Source of the DNA: Bacteroidaceae bacterium
GTDB taxonomy: Bacteria > Bacteroidota > Bacteroidia > Bacteroidales > Bacteroidaceae
DNA length: 48,077 nt
Direction of reading: 5' to 3'
NCBI GenBank assembly: GCA_017646665.1
Contig: JAGCMB010000061.1
Coordinates: 1-48,077, forward strand
Positions within the stretch are counted from its first letter, which is position 1. Each line of letters opens with the position of its first letter. Positions 1-9,226 of this stretch are shown here, piece after piece. The notes beneath the pieces are model-generated. The model was given only the letters and a program-made list of their open reading frames with translations. It ran no database searches and was not told the DNA's origin. The translations under genes were made by a program, and so were the position numbers.

Positions 1-827
1 GCTGCCATGTTGTCTGGGTGAAGTGTACGGCCTGTACCACCACCTGAAGCTACTGAGAAGTAGTTCTGGCCTGCGAGAACGCGCTCCTTCTTGTATGTAC
101 CTGCAACTGGATGCTGGAAGCGTGTTGGGTTGGTTGAGTTACCTGTGATAGATACGTCAACGCCTTCCTTCCACATAATTGCAACACCTTCGCGTACATC
201 GTCAGCACCGTAGCAACGTACCTTTGCGCGAGGACCGTCGCTGTAAGCGATTTCGCGTACAACCTTCAACTCACCTGTGAAGTAGTCGAACTCTGTCTGT
301 ACGTATGTGAAACCGTTGATGCGTGAGATAATCTGTGCTGCGTCCTTACCAAGACCGTTCAAGATACAACGGAGTGGCTCCTTACGTACCTTGTCTGCCT
401 TAGCAGCAATCTTGATAGCACCCTCTGCTGCAGCGAATGACTCGTGACCAGCGAGGAATGCGAAGCACTTTGTCTCCTCGCGGAGAAGACGTGCTGCGAG
501 GTTACCGTGGCCGATACCTACCTTGCGGTCGTCAGCAACTGAACCTGGGATACAGAATGCCTGCAAGCCAAGACCGATTGCCTCAGCAGCGTCAGCTGCA
601 TTTGCGCAACCTTTCTTCAATGCGATAGCAGCACCTACAACGTAAGCCCACTTTGCATTCTCGAAACAGATTGGCTGTGTCTCCTCACAAATCTTGTAAG
701 GGTCGATGCCATACTGCTCGCAAATTTCGTTTGCCTCTTCGATAGAAGCGATACCGTTCTCGTTAAGTACAGCGAGGATCTGCTTGATACGACGATCCTG
801 ACTTTCAAATTTTACGGGTCTTATCAT
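1..827 (-). CDS. GGGtGRT-family protein (C-terminus beyond window)
   Basis: This is the GGGtGRT protein family, named for its Gly-Gly-Gly-Thr-Gly-Arg-Thr motif, which is seen here as residues 262-268 (bases 24-44). The reading frame is open from the ATG at 827 to the left edge, so the C-terminus is missing. A GGAGG site lies just upstream at 836-841, unusual among the A-rich starts of this window. The gene follows a NifU-like scaffold gene by only 14 bases, so the two are almost certainly co-transcribed. The family is conserved in anaerobic bacteria and I know of no established biochemical role. A link to iron-sulfur chemistry is inferred only from the NifU-like neighbour. The protein is soluble, with no signal peptide or membrane segment. 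Confidence 0.85.
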   Translation of the reverse strand, partial: MIRPVKFESQDRRIKQILAVLNENGIASIEEANEICEQYGIDPYKICEETQPICFENAKWAYVVGAAIALKKGCANAADAAEAIGLGLQAFCIPGSVADDRKVGIGHGNLAARLLREETKCFAFLAGHESFAAAEGAIKIAAKADKVRKEPLRCILNGLGKDAAQIISRINGFTYVQTEFDYFTGELKVVREIAYSDGPRAKVRCYGADDVREGVAIMWKEGVDVSITGNSTNPTRFQHPVAGTYKKERVLAGQNYFSVASGGGTGRTLHPDNMA

Positions 828-841
828 AGCTTGTGTCCTCC

Positions 842-1543
842 TTATTCTTTACGTGGGTCAATATACTTAACTGCACCTGCTTCCTGTGAGAAGCGGCCAT
901 AAGACTTTGTCAATTTCTTGACTGCCTCATTGGCATCTGTGCCCTTCTTAATCTCATCCATGAGCTGTCCGAGGTTGATGAACTCGTAACCGCAGATTTC
1001 GTCATTCTTGTCGAGAGCGAGGCGTGTGATGTAACCCTCGGCCATCTCCAAGTAACGTGAACCCTTAGCCAAAGTACCATAGAGGGTACCTGTCTGGCTG
1101 CGGAGACCCTTACCCAAGTCCTCAAGACCTGCACCGATAATCAAGCCGCCCTCTGAGAAAGCTGACTGGCTGCGGCCGTAAACGATCTGCAAGAACAACT
1201 CGCGCATTGCTGTGTTGATAGCGTCACAAACAAGGTCAGTATTCAAAGCCTCAAGAATAGTCTTGCCAGGAAGAATCTCTGATGCCATAGCTGCAGAGTG
1301 AGTCATACCTGAACAACCGATTGTTTCAACAAGAGCCTCCTGAATGATACCGTTCTTGATGTTCAATGAAAGCTTACAAGCACCCTGCTGAGGAGCGCAC
1401 CAACCAATACCGTGTGTGAAACCTGAAATGTCGGCAACCTCCTTAGCCTTGATCCATTTACCCTCTTCTGGGATTGGAGCAGGACCGTGGTTAGGACCTT
1501 TCTTCACAACACACATGTTTTCTACTTCGTGTGAATAAACCAT
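842..1543 (-). CDS. NifU/IscU-like iron-sulfur scaffold-type protein
   Basis: The 233-residue protein has a NifU N-terminal (IscU-like) core. Cysteines 49, 56 and 77 are visible, the last in a GCSG motif resembling the GCG-type ligand loop of IscU, and another Cys lies at 106. Classical IscU proteins are about 130 residues, so this one carries a longer N-terminus and an extra C-terminal domain of roughly 80 residues. It probably holds or hands over an Fe-S cluster, but this spacing of cysteines is not canonical and no nifS/iscS gene is adjacent. It is the first gene of a two-gene operon with the GGGtGRT gene and has a clear Bacteroidetes promoter at 1589-1619. The family call is firm; the exact function is inferred. 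Confidence 0.75.
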   Translation of the reverse strand: MVYSHEVENMCVVKKGPNHGPAPIPEEGKWIKAKEVADISGFTHGIGWCAPQQGACKLSLNIKNGIIQEALVETIGCSGMTHSAAMASEILPGKTILEALNTDLVCDAINTAMRELFLQIVYGRSQSAFSEGGLIIGAGLEDLGKGLRSQTGTLYGTLAKGSRYLEMAEGYITRLALDKNDEICGYEFINLGQLMDEIKKGTDANEAVKKLTKSYGRFSQEAGAVKYIDPRKE

Positions 1544-1588
1544 AATTTTTATATGTTTAAAATGTGAAACATAATCTCTTTCAGTCTG

Positions 1589-1619
1589 CGAAGATAACTA
1601 AAATAATATCTTTAACAAA
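1589..1619 (-). promoter_or_regulatory. Bacteroidetes-type promoter of the NifU-like/GGGtGRT operon
   Basis: Read on the minus strand, TTTG (1619-1616) is followed after exactly 19 bases by TATCTTCG (1596-1589). This matches the Bacteroides -33 TTTG / -7 TAnnTTTG consensus with one mismatch. It predicts a leader of about 40 bases before the ATG at 1543. Confidence 0.7.
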
Positions 1620-1721
1620 GGTTGTGGCAGTTTTTTTCTTTTTCCTTGTGCTTTATTAATAAAAAATATAATATAGAATATTTATTAACATAAATAGGGG
1701 ATTAGTTTGCCATTTTGTTTG

Positions 1722-1729
1722 TATCTTCG
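1722..1729 (+). promoter_or_regulatory. Probable -7 element for the NigD-like gene
   Basis: TATCTTCG matches the TAnnTTTG -7 consensus and lies 34 bases before the ATG at 1764. No TTTG is found at the expected 19-21 base spacing, so the -33 element is degenerate or absent. The call rests on the -7 box alone. Confidence 0.4.
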
Positions 1730-1763
1730 CGCTTGAATTTGTTTTTTGGAAAATATTAAATCA

Positions 1764-2474
1764 ATGAAGAAATTTTATAGTGTGATTGCTGCGTTTTCGG
1801 CAGCAGTAATTATGTGGGCCTGTGGCCCTGCCGAGATTGGGTATAAGCAGGAATTTACTCTTCAGGGGCTGTATACCGTAAACAAGGCTACCGTTGCCCC
1901 TGAATTCAGTGATACGATGTTTTTTGTGCGTAATATTGAGGATTATGACCTCAAGACCGGCGACCGTGCTCTCTTGCTGTTACATTATGAATATGATGCC
2001 TACAATGGCAAGGCTGCTCAATGGACGATAGAGGAGGTGTTGAAGCGTATTCCCGTATATCCATTGTCGCTAAAGTCGGATATTGACACAGATGCATACA
2101 CGACACCTATTACTGGTTTGCAACCTTTGAATTTCTTCAATGCTTTCACGACAAGGAGTTGGGTGTGGAAAGGGAAGCAGAACTTAAGCATCAAGTACAA
2201 GGGTGTTGAGGAGGGTGCTTCGTTTGCATTGACAGTGCGTGGTGTGAATAACGGTTCTGTTGAAATGGAACTGTTTATTGATGCCGAGGAGAGTGACAAG
2301 GAGGTTGCGACATTGCTGACATTTGACATCTCGAACATTGCCGATTTTCTCAGCGATGCCGACAAGGCGTCATTGCCTTCAAACATTGATGACATCAGGA
2401 CTACAATCTATGTAAAGCGAATGAGTGACGGTAATCCCAAGGAAGACACAATCAAGCGTGACGACATAAAATAA
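1764..2474 (+). CDS. NigD-like lipoprotein
   Basis: The 236-residue protein begins with a lipoprotein signal peptide: a charged MKKF start, a hydrophobic run, then a lipobox ending WAC, so it is probably anchored in the outer or inner membrane. The rest resembles NigD-like proteins of Bacteroidales: an OB-like N-terminal part containing [13 protein letters not shown], followed by a beta-sandwich part with the WxxKGKxNLSI pattern. Their function is unknown; the name comes from a bacteriocin locus and does not imply a bacteriocin role here. I chose the ATG at 1764, since an upstream in-frame TTG at 1746 would only add six residues before the signal peptide. smpB follows after 34 bases. Confidence 0.6.
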   Translation: MKKFYSVIAAFSAAVIMWACGPAEIGYKQEFTLQGLYTVNKATVAPEFSDTMFFVRNIEDYDLKTGDRALLLLHYEYDAYNGKAAQWTIEEVLKRIPVYPLSLKSDIDTDAYTTPITGLQPLNFFNAFTTRSWVWKGKQNLSIKYKGVEEGASFALTVRGVNNGSVEMELFIDAEESDKEVATLLTFDISNIADFLSDADKASLPSNIDDIRTTIYVKRMSDGNPKEDTIKRDDIK

Positions 2475-2508
2475 TACAGAACTGTTTGATGCCCTGTATG
2501 GAAGTTGT

Positions 2509-2970
2509 ATGGATAAGAAAATATCAAATATAAATATAAAGAACAGACGTGCCTCGTTCGACTACATCTTTACCGAGACATTTACGGCCGGTATTGTGCT
2601 CACGGGAACGGAGATAAAATCGATAAGACAGTCAAAGGCAAGTCTTGTCGACACATATTGTACCTTCATCAACAACGAATTGTGGGTAAAGAATATGCAC
2701 GTTGCTGAGTATTTCTACGGCTCGTACAACAATCACGTGGCAAGGCGTGACCGTAAACTGCTGCTCGACCGAAAGGAGCTGCGCAAATTGAAACAGGCGG
2801 TAAAGAATCCCGGTTTCACAATTGTGCCGACAAGGCTGTTTATAAATGAGAAGGGGCTTGCCAAACTATGTATTGCACTTGCACGTGGTAAGCACGAATA
2901 CGATAAGCGCGAGTCCATCAAGGAACGTGACGACAAACGGGAGTTGGATCGCATAAGAAGGAATTTCTGA
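2509..2970 (+). CDS. smpB: SsrA-binding protein SmpB
   Basis: SmpB (153 residues) binds tmRNA and delivers it to stalled ribosomes in trans-translation. The OB-fold core is clear: a [13 protein letters not shown] strand followed by GTEIKSIR, the family's most conserved stretch, then the [16 protein letters not shown] segment. The basic tail, with [13 protein letters not shown] and ending in RRNF, is the part that enters the ribosomal A site. Length is typical. It starts 34 bases after the NigD-like gene, so the two may share a transcript. A hairpin at 2986-3010 follows the stop codon. Confidence 0.96.
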   Translation: MDKKISNINIKNRRASFDYIFTETFTAGIVLTGTEIKSIRQSKASLVDTYCTFINNELWVKNMHVAEYFYGSYNNHVARRDRKLLLDRKELRKLKQAVKNPGFTIVPTRLFINEKGLAKLCIALARGKHEYDKRESIKERDDKRELDRIRRNF

Positions 2971-2985
2971 TTGAATATGATTTTT

Positions 2986-3010
2986 GCTCTATCCTTAACG
3001 AGGGTAGAGT
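2986..3010 (+). other. Hairpin between smpB and metH
   Basis: A 9-bp stem (GCTCTATCC paired with GGGTAGAGT, including two G-U pairs) encloses a 7-base loop. It is followed by AAAATACTTT, not a T-run, so it is a poor intrinsic terminator. It may be a weak smpB terminator, an RNA 3' end, or a structured element in the metH leader. The remaining 60 bases before metH show no recognisable riboswitch. Confidence 0.4.
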
Positions 3011-3071
3011 AAAATACTTTAATAAAGACACTGTTTGTGATGCCTGGCCATTACAACGATACTATTTTACA

Positions 3072-5804
3072 ATGACAATAAATGATGCTTTAAAAAACAG
3101 GATATTGGTGCTCGATGGCGCAATGGGTACAATGGTGCAGCGCTATGGCTTGTGCGAGGATGATTTCCGTGGTACATTGCTTGCCGGACACAATATTTTG
3201 CTAAAGGGTAATAATGATATCCTGGTGCTCACTCGCCCCGATGTGATTAGCGAGATACACACTCGCTATCTGGTGGCAGGTGCCGACATTATAGAAACAT
3301 CGACATTTAATGCCAATCGTATTTCACAGGCTGAATATGGTTGTGAACATCTGTGTGCCGAAATTAATCGCAAGGCAGCTGCCATTGCACGCCGACTTGC
3401 CGACCAATTCTCGACCCCCGACAAGCCACGTTTTGTGGTGGGCTCGGTTGGCCCTACAAGCCGCACCTGTTCTATAAGCCCCGATGTAGAGGACCCCGCA
3501 CAAAGAAATGTTACCTTTGATATGCTTGTAGACGCATACCTCGAACAGATGACCGCGCTTATTGAGGGTGGAGTGGATGCGCTGTTGTGCGAAACTATAT
3601 TTGATACACTCAATGCCAAGGCTGCGCTTTATGCTGCCGATGAGGCTTGTGCAGCCACTGGCCGCAAGGTGCCTGTTATGCTATCTTTTACCATTGCCGA
3701 CAAGCAAGGACGCATCCTCTCGGGGCAGACGATAGAGGCCTTTGTGGCTTCAGTGTCGAATCGTGACCTGTTGTCTATTGGCTTGAACTGCTCTTTTGGT
3801 GCAAGGGAGATGAAGCCTTTCCTCAAGCGGTTGAGCGAGATTGCTCCCTGTTATGTCAGTGTCTATCCCAATGCCGGGCTGCCTAATGAACTTGGTGAGT
3901 ATGACCAGACACCACAGGTGATGGCTGCCATTGTGCGTGAATATGTCGATGAAGGACTTGTAAATATAATAGGAGGTTGTTGTGGTACAACCGATGAGTA
4001 TATTGCCCTTTTCCCACCGATGGTCGATGGCGTGCAGCCTCGTGTGCCGGCGGTGAAGCCTGGCGAACTATGGTTGTCGGGGCTTGAGCCATTGATTGTG
4101 AACAGCCGAATGAACTTTATAAATGTTGGTGAGCGTTGCAATGTTGCCGGTTCGCGTAAGTTCCTGCGTCTTATAAACGAAAAGAAATATGACGAAGCGC
4201 TGGATATTGCCCGTAAACAGGTTGAGGACGGAGCGCAGTTGCTTGATATAAATATGGACGACGGTTTGTTGGATGCCAAGGCCGAAATGACCACATTCCT
4301 GAATATGCTTGCCGGCGAGCCTGATATTGCCCGTTTGCCGATAATGGTCGACTCTTCGGACTGGAATGTCATCCGTGCCGGTTTGAAGTGTGTCCAAGGA
4401 CGCGCTGTCGTCAATTCAATCTCATTGAAAGAGGGTGAGGTACATTTTGTAGAACGCGCTGTTGAAGCGCGTCGTCTTGGTGCAGTAGTTGTTGTAATGG
4501 CTTTTGATGAACAAGGACAGGCAACAACATACGAACGTAAGATTGAGGTTTGTGGCAGAGCCTTCGACCTGTTGACGAAAAAAGCGGGCTTTGAACCGTA
4601 TGAAATAATATTTGACCCCAACATCCTTGCTGTAGCAACGGGTATCGAGGAGCACGCCGCGTATGGCATTGACTTCATCCGTGCCTGTGCCTGGATAAAG
4701 GAGAATCTTTGTGGGGCACACATAAGTGGCGGTGTGAGCAATCTTTCATTCTCTTTCCGTGGAAACAATTATGTCCGCGAGGCACTGCACGCAGTGTTCC
4801 TCTACCACGCGATAGCAGCAGGAATGGATATGGGTATTGTAAATCCGCAGACCTCTGTGCAATATGACGATATTCCATTGTCGTTGCGCGATGTCCTTGA
4901 GGATGTTGTGCTCAACCGCAATGACGATGCGACGGAACGTCTTATATCAATGGCCGGACAGTTGAAGGACCAAGGTGTATCGGTGCAGCAGACTACCGAT
5001 GATGGCTGGCGTGAACAGAGTGTTGAAAAACGACTTGAATGGGCATTGCTCAAAGGTATAGGAGAGTATCTTGCCGTTGACCTTGATGAGGCTGTTGTAA
5101 AATATGGCAGTGCCGTTGATGTTATCGGTGTTCCGTTGATGGATGGAATGGGACGTGTCGGTGAACTTTTTGGCGAAGGAAAATTGTTTCTACCTCAAGT
5201 GGTAAAGGCGGCACGTACAATGAAACAGGCGGTTACGATTTTGCAACCGTTGATTGAACAGACGCAGTGTGATAATGCACAGACGGCCGGCAGGGTGCTT
5301 GTGGCTACCGTTAAGGGAGATGTTCACGATATTGGCAAGAACATTGCAACGGTGGTTATGGGATGTAACGGATACGAGGTGATAGACCTTGGCGTGATGG
5401 TACCACCCGAAGTGATTGTTGCCACTGCAATAGAAAAAAGAGTGGATATTGTTGCATTAAGTGGCCTGATAACCCCTTCACTCGAGGAGATGGTCACTGT
5501 TGTCAAGGAGTTGAAGGCTGCAGGTCTTGATATTCCTGTTATGATTGCCGGTGCAACGACAAGTCCATTGCATACGGCACTAAAGATTGCTCCTGAATAT
5601 GATGGTGCTGTTGTTCACGTGAAGGATGTGTCGCAGAACGTGGTAGTTGCTGCCGAACTGTTGGGTGGAACGGAACGAAAGAATTCTTTTATCCTTTCAT
5701 TGAAGGAAGCACAGCGTTCACTGCGCGCCAATGCCGCACAGAAGATGGCTGCGCCATTGCGTTCGCTTGACGAGGCACGTGCCAACAAACTAAAACTTTT
5801 CTAA
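3072..5804 (+). CDS. metH: Cobalamin-dependent methionine synthase without activation domain
   Basis: MetH transfers the methyl group of 5-methyltetrahydrofolate to homocysteine through methylcobalamin. Domains in order: homocysteine-binding barrel (about 1-320) with zinc ligands Cys240 (GLNCSFG) and Cys303/Cys304 (GGCCGTT); pterin-binding barrel (about 340-610, with NVGERCNVAGS); cobalamin cap domain (about 630-720); and cobalamin-binding domain with DVHDIGKN, where His752 is the expected lower axial ligand. The protein ends at residue 910, just after the linker that normally leads into the AdoMet-dependent reactivation domain; the E. coli enzyme has 1227 residues. The frame closes cleanly and the ATPase gene starts 20 bases later, so this is a natural short form rather than a frameshift visible here. 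Reactivation must come from another protein. Confidence 0.95.
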   Translation: MTINDALKNRILVLDGAMGTMVQRYGLCEDDFRGTLLAGHNILLKGNNDILVLTRPDVISEIHTRYLVAGADIIETSTFNANRISQAEYGCEHLCAEINRKAAAIARRLADQFSTPDKPRFVVGSVGPTSRTCSISPDVEDPAQRNVTFDMLVDAYLEQMTALIEGGVDALLCETIFDTLNAKAALYAADEACAATGRKVPVMLSFTIADKQGRILSGQTIEAFVASVSNRDLLSIGLNCSFGAREMKPFLKRLSEIAPCYVSVYPNAGLPNELGEYDQTPQVMAAIVREYVDEGLVNIIGGCCGTTDEYIALFPPMVDGVQPRVPAVKPGELWLSGLEPLIVNSRMNFINVGERCNVAGSRKFLRLINEKKYDEALDIARKQVEDGAQLLDINMDDGLLDAKAEMTTFLNMLAGEPDIARLPIMVDSSDWNVIRAGLKCVQGRAVVNSISLKEGEVHFVERAVEARRLGAVVVVMAFDEQGQATTYERKIEVCGRAFDLLTKKAGFEPYEIIFDPNILAVATGIEEHAAYGIDFIRACAWIKENLCGAHISGGVSNLSFSFRGNNYVREALHAVFLYHAIAAGMDMGIVNPQTSVQYDDIPLSLRDVLEDVVLNRNDDATERLISMAGQLKDQGVSVQQTTDDGWREQSVEKRLEWALLKGIGEYLAVDLDEAVVKYGSAVDVIGVPLMDGMGRVGELFGEGKLFLPQVVKAARTMKQAVTILQPLIEQTQCDNAQTAGRVLVATVKGDVHDIGKNIATVVMGCNGYEVIDLGVMVPPEVIVATAIEKRVDIVALSGLITPSLEEMVTVVKELKAAGLDIPVMIAGATTSPLHTALKIAPEYDGAVVHVKDVSQNVVVAAELLGGTERKNSFILSLKEAQRSLRANAAQKMAAPLRSLDEARANKLKLF

Positions 5805-5823
5805 TATAACAATACGATTTAGA

Positions 5824-8499
5824 ATGACTGAAGAAAAAATACAGGGTCTTACCCTGCATCAAGTTGAGGAAAATCGTCGCAAGTATGGTGAAAATATTTT
5901 AACACCTCCGGCGCGTGAGTCTTTGTGGAAAAAATTCCTTGAAAAGTTTGAAGACCCAATAATCAGAATTCTGCTTATTGCTTGGGCACTTTCAATGGTA
6001 ATATCCTGCGTGCATTGCTGGGGGCCTGAACAGGCTGGATTCTCTGCATTTCTTGAACCTATAGGAATATTCTTTGCAATAGTACTTGCAAGTGGTATCG
6101 GATTTATATTTGAGGTCAAGGCTGCGCGTGCTTTTGAAGTACTCAACACTGTCAACGATGATGTGCAGGTGACTGTTATCCGCGACGGGAATGTTCAAGA
6201 AGTGTCGCGCAAGGATGTTGTTGTCGGCGATGTGGTTGTGCTTAATACGGGTGATGAGGTGCCTGCCGACGGTGTGCTGCTCCAGGCTCAGTCGTTACAG
6301 ATAAACGAGTCGACGCTTACCGGTGAACCTATGATTGCAAAGACGACTGTTGAGGCCGATTTTGACGACGAAGCTACATATCCTTCAAATAAAGTCTTGC
6401 GCGGTACAACCGTTGTCGATGGAAATGGTATCATGCGTGTTGAACTTGTGGGTGATGCAACAGAGTATGGCAAGGTCAATCAGGGTGCGCAGATTGAAAA
6501 TGGCATAGATACCCCTTTGCAGATGCAGTTGAAACGTCTTGCCGGTGTTATAAGCAAGCTTGGATATGCTGCTGCCGGCATAACATTTACACTCTTGTCG
6601 GTAAAGACATTCATCGCATTCGATGATTTGTCTGCAATGGATGTTGTGTCTGCAATGCTTCATAACTTTATGATTGCGGTAACTCTAATTGTTGTTTCTG
6701 TTCCCGAGGGATTGCCAATGTCGGTTACATTGAGTCTTGCACTGAGTATGAATCGTATGCTCAAAGCGAACAACCTCGTGCGCAAGATGCACGCCTGTGA
6801 AACAATGGGTGCAGCAACTGTCATCTGCACCGATAAGACAGGAACTCTCACCCAGAACAAAATGCAGGTTTATGAGAGCAATTTTATGGCACTTGATGGC
6901 AATGTACTTGGAAAAGACAAACTCAGCGCATTGGTTAAAGAGGGAGTGGCTGTCAACGCAACAGCAAATCTTAACCGCGAAGCGGGTGAAGTCAAGACTA
7001 TCGGTAATCCCACAGAAGCGGCTTTGTTGCTATGGCTCGACAAGCAGGGTGTCGATTATCTTCCTTTGCGTGAACAGGCTACAGTGCTTAGCCGCCTTAC
7101 ATTCTCAACGGAACGTAAATATATGGCAACAGTTGTCAAATCACTACTGTTGGGCAAGAATGTACTCTATGTCAAGGGTGCTCCCGAGATTGTGCTTGAG
7201 AACTGTAACAGGGTAGAGGTGACCGGCGGCTCATTCGTCGGTGTAGCCGAGCAACGTCCTTATGTCGAGGCAAAACTGTTGGAGTATCAGAATATGGCAA
7301 TGCGTACACTTGGCTTTGCATATCAGATTCTTGATGATGATGCCGATACCGCTCCTTATGCCGATGGACGTCTGAAGGGTACAGACCTTACTTTCCTTGG
7401 CTTTGTGGCAATATCGGACCCCGTGCGTGCCGATGTTCCCGAGGCGGTGAAGTGCTGTCTTGATGCAGGCGTGGATGTGAAGATTGTTACAGGCGACACA
7501 TCGGGCACTGCGCGTGAAATAGGTCGCCAGATAGGTATTTGTAATGAAAATACTCCGGCCGATGCCATTATAACCGGCCCTGAATTCGAGGCGTTGAGTG
7601 ACGATGAGGCTGCCAAACGCGTAATGGCTCTGAAGATTATGTGCCGCGCACGTCCTATGGATAAACAACGCCTTGTACGCCTGTTGCAGGAACAGGATTC
7701 TGTAGTGGCTGTTACCGGTGACGGTACAAACGATGCGCCTGCGCTAAAGGCTGCACAGGTTGGTCTTTCTATGGGTGATGGTACATCGGTAGCCAAGGAG
7801 GCAAGCGATATAACAATCATAGATAATTCATTCAGCAGCATCACCAGGGCTGTTATGTGGGGACGTTCGTTGTATCGTAATATACAGCGTTTCTTGCTGT
7901 TTCAATTGACGATAAACGTTGCGGCTTGTCTGATTGTAATGATTGGCTCGCTGATAGGAACGGAATCGCCATTGACAATTACCCAAATGTTGTGGGTGAA
8001 TTTGATTATGGATACTTTTGCTGCCGGCGCACTGGCATCGCTCTCGCCAAGCTGGTCTGTTATGAAAGATTGTCCGCGCAAGAGCGGTGAGAACGGGGAT
8101 TTCATCATTACAAAACCTATGGCAAGCAAAATATTTGCTGTTGGTGCAATATTCGTGGCAGTGCAAGTAGCACTATTGTTATGGATGTCGGGTAGCGACG
8201 GATTGACATCCTATGAGCAGTCGGAGTTCTTTACATTCTTTGTGATGTTGCAGTTCTGGAATATGTTCAATGCCAAGGCCTATCTGTCTGGAGTTTCGGC
8301 TTTCAAGGGATTATGGGAGAACAAGAGTTTCTTGCTTGTGTGTCTGATTATTGTTATGGGACAATTCCTCATTGTTACATTCGGTGGTAAGATGTTCAAT
8401 GTAGTGCCGTTGACTGCCGTTAGTTGGGGCGTTATTATAGCGTCGACATCGGTGGTACTATGGGTTGGAGAGCTTGTGCGTCTTATTGGTAAAAAATAA
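5824..8499 (+). CDS. Calcium-transporting-type P-type ATPase (PMCA-like)
   Basis: This 891-residue membrane pump belongs to the P2 ATPases and most resembles the PMCA-like calcium pumps common in Bacteroidales. Visible hallmarks are the dephosphorylation loop LTGEP, the ion-binding PEGLP motif in helix M4 near residue 293, the phosphorylated Asp337 in DKTGTLTQN, the KGAPE nucleotide-binding motif, and the hinge TGDGTNDAP. An N-terminal cation-ATPase domain (LTLHQVEENRRKYGEN) is present, and the C-terminal third holds several hydrophobic helices. There is no heavy-metal CxxC domain. It probably exports Ca2+, though a few related pumps move other cations. It lies 20 bases after metH and 23 before the DedA gene, so the three form a likely operon. 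Confidence 0.88.
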   Translation: MTEEKIQGLTLHQVEENRRKYGENILTPPARESLWKKFLEKFEDPIIRILLIAWALSMVISCVHCWGPEQAGFSAFLEPIGIFFAIVLASGIGFIFEVKAARAFEVLNTVNDDVQVTVIRDGNVQEVSRKDVVVGDVVVLNTGDEVPADGVLLQAQSLQINESTLTGEPMIAKTTVEADFDDEATYPSNKVLRGTTVVDGNGIMRVELVGDATEYGKVNQGAQIENGIDTPLQMQLKRLAGVISKLGYAAAGITFTLLSVKTFIAFDDLSAMDVVSAMLHNFMIAVTLIVVSVPEGLPMSVTLSLALSMNRMLKANNLVRKMHACETMGAATVICTDKTGTLTQNKMQVYESNFMALDGNVLGKDKLSALVKEGVAVNATANLNREAGEVKTIGNPTEAALLLWLDKQGVDYLPLREQATVLSRLTFSTERKYMATVVKSLLLGKNVLYVKGAPEIVLENCNRVEVTGGSFVGVAEQRPYVEAKLLEYQNMAMRTLGFAYQILDDDADTAPYADGRLKGTDLTFLGFVAISDPVRADVPEAVKCCLDAGVDVKIVTGDTSGTAREIGRQIGICNENTPADAIITGPEFEALSDDEAAKRVMALKIMCRARPMDKQRLVRLLQEQDSVVAVTGDGTNDAPALKAAQVGLSMGDGTSVAKEASDITIIDNSFSSITRAVMWGRSLYRNIQRFLLFQLTINVAACLIVMIGSLIGTESPLTITQMLWVNLIMDTFAAGALASLSPSWSVMKDCPRKSGENGDFIITKPMASKIFAVGAIFVAVQVALLLWMSGSDGLTSYEQSEFFTFFVMLQFWNMFNAKAYLSGVSAFKGLWENKSFLLVCLIIVMGQFLIVTFGGKMFNVVPLTAVSWGVIIASTSVVLWVGELVRLIGKK

Positions 8500-8522
8500 T
8501 AATTAACAGAAAATAAAACATT

Positions 8523-9155
8523 ATGGAATCGTTGATACAGTTTTGTCTTGATAATCTCAACTATTGGACTGTAACACTGTTTATGGCCATTGAGAGTTCT
8601 TTTATTCCTTTCCCTTCCGAGGCGGTTGTCCCCCCTGCAGCGTGGAAGGCTGCTGTCACAGGTGATATGAATGTATATCTTGTGGTTGTATTTGCGACTA
8701 TCGGAGCGCTTATCGGTGCATTTGTCAACTACTATCTTGCAGTGTGGCTCGGCCGTCCTATTGTCTATAAGTTTGCCAATAGCCGAATTGGTCATATGTG
8801 CCTCATTGACGAGGCCAAGGTGCAGAATGCCGAAAGGTATTTTGACAAACACGGTGCCGTGTCGACATTTATTGGCCGTTTGGTGCCGGCTGTCCGACAA
8901 CTAATCTCTATCCCGGCAGGTCTTGCACGTATGGGGCTTGGACGTTTTGTGCTTTATACATCGCTCGGTGCCGGCGTGTGGAATGCTATTCTTGCTGCAT
9001 TGGGATATTATATGGCATCAATTCCTGGTATGCAGACCGAGGAAGCTGTGATGAACAAGGTCAAGGAGTATAGTGGCGAAATTGGTATTGTTTTTGTTGT
9101 TCTTGCAGTTGCTGTTGTGGCTTATCTGGCATATAAAGGACTAAAGAAGAAATAA
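8523..9155 (+). CDS. DedA-family membrane protein
   Basis: The 210-residue protein has the DedA/VTT architecture: an N-terminal re-entrant segment with the conserved FIPFPSEAVVPPA pattern, hydrophobic helices, then FIGRLVPAVRQLISIPAG, the family signature, and a C-terminal transmembrane helix before a lysine-rich end. DedA proteins act in the inner membrane, and some members flip undecaprenyl phosphate or phosphatidylethanolamine; the substrate here cannot be read from sequence. It is last in the metH/ATPase/DedA run and is followed after 15 bases by a strong terminator. Confidence 0.88.
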   Translation: MESLIQFCLDNLNYWTVTLFMAIESSFIPFPSEAVVPPAAWKAAVTGDMNVYLVVVFATIGALIGAFVNYYLAVWLGRPIVYKFANSRIGHMCLIDEAKVQNAERYFDKHGAVSTFIGRLVPAVRQLISIPAGLARMGLGRFVLYTSLGAGVWNAILAALGYYMASIPGMQTEEAVMNKVKEYSGEIGIVFVVLAVAVVAYLAYKGLKKK

Positions 9156-9170
9156 AGAAACCGTTCCGCT

Positions 9171-9214
9171 ATAAACGTATAAAAGCACCTCAAGGGGTGC
9201 TTTTATACGTTTAT
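9171..9214. terminator. Perfect 19-bp hairpin terminator after the DedA gene
   Basis: A perfect 19-bp stem (9171-9189 with 9196-9214) encloses a 6-base loop. The GGTGC part of the right arm is followed by TTTTATACGTTTAT, so it ends rightward transcription and, by symmetry, can also stop leftward transcription. Confidence 0.85.
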
Positions 9215-9226
9215 ATGGACTGCTAA

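Noticed and set aside
2971-3071. SAM or cobalamin riboswitch before metH
   Set aside because: The space is short and I find no match to the conserved cores; only one hairpin is seen.
3863-4768. 301-codon open frame antisense to metH
   Set aside because: It overlaps a fully conserved gene on the opposite strand, has no family-like motif and is a by-product of codon bias.
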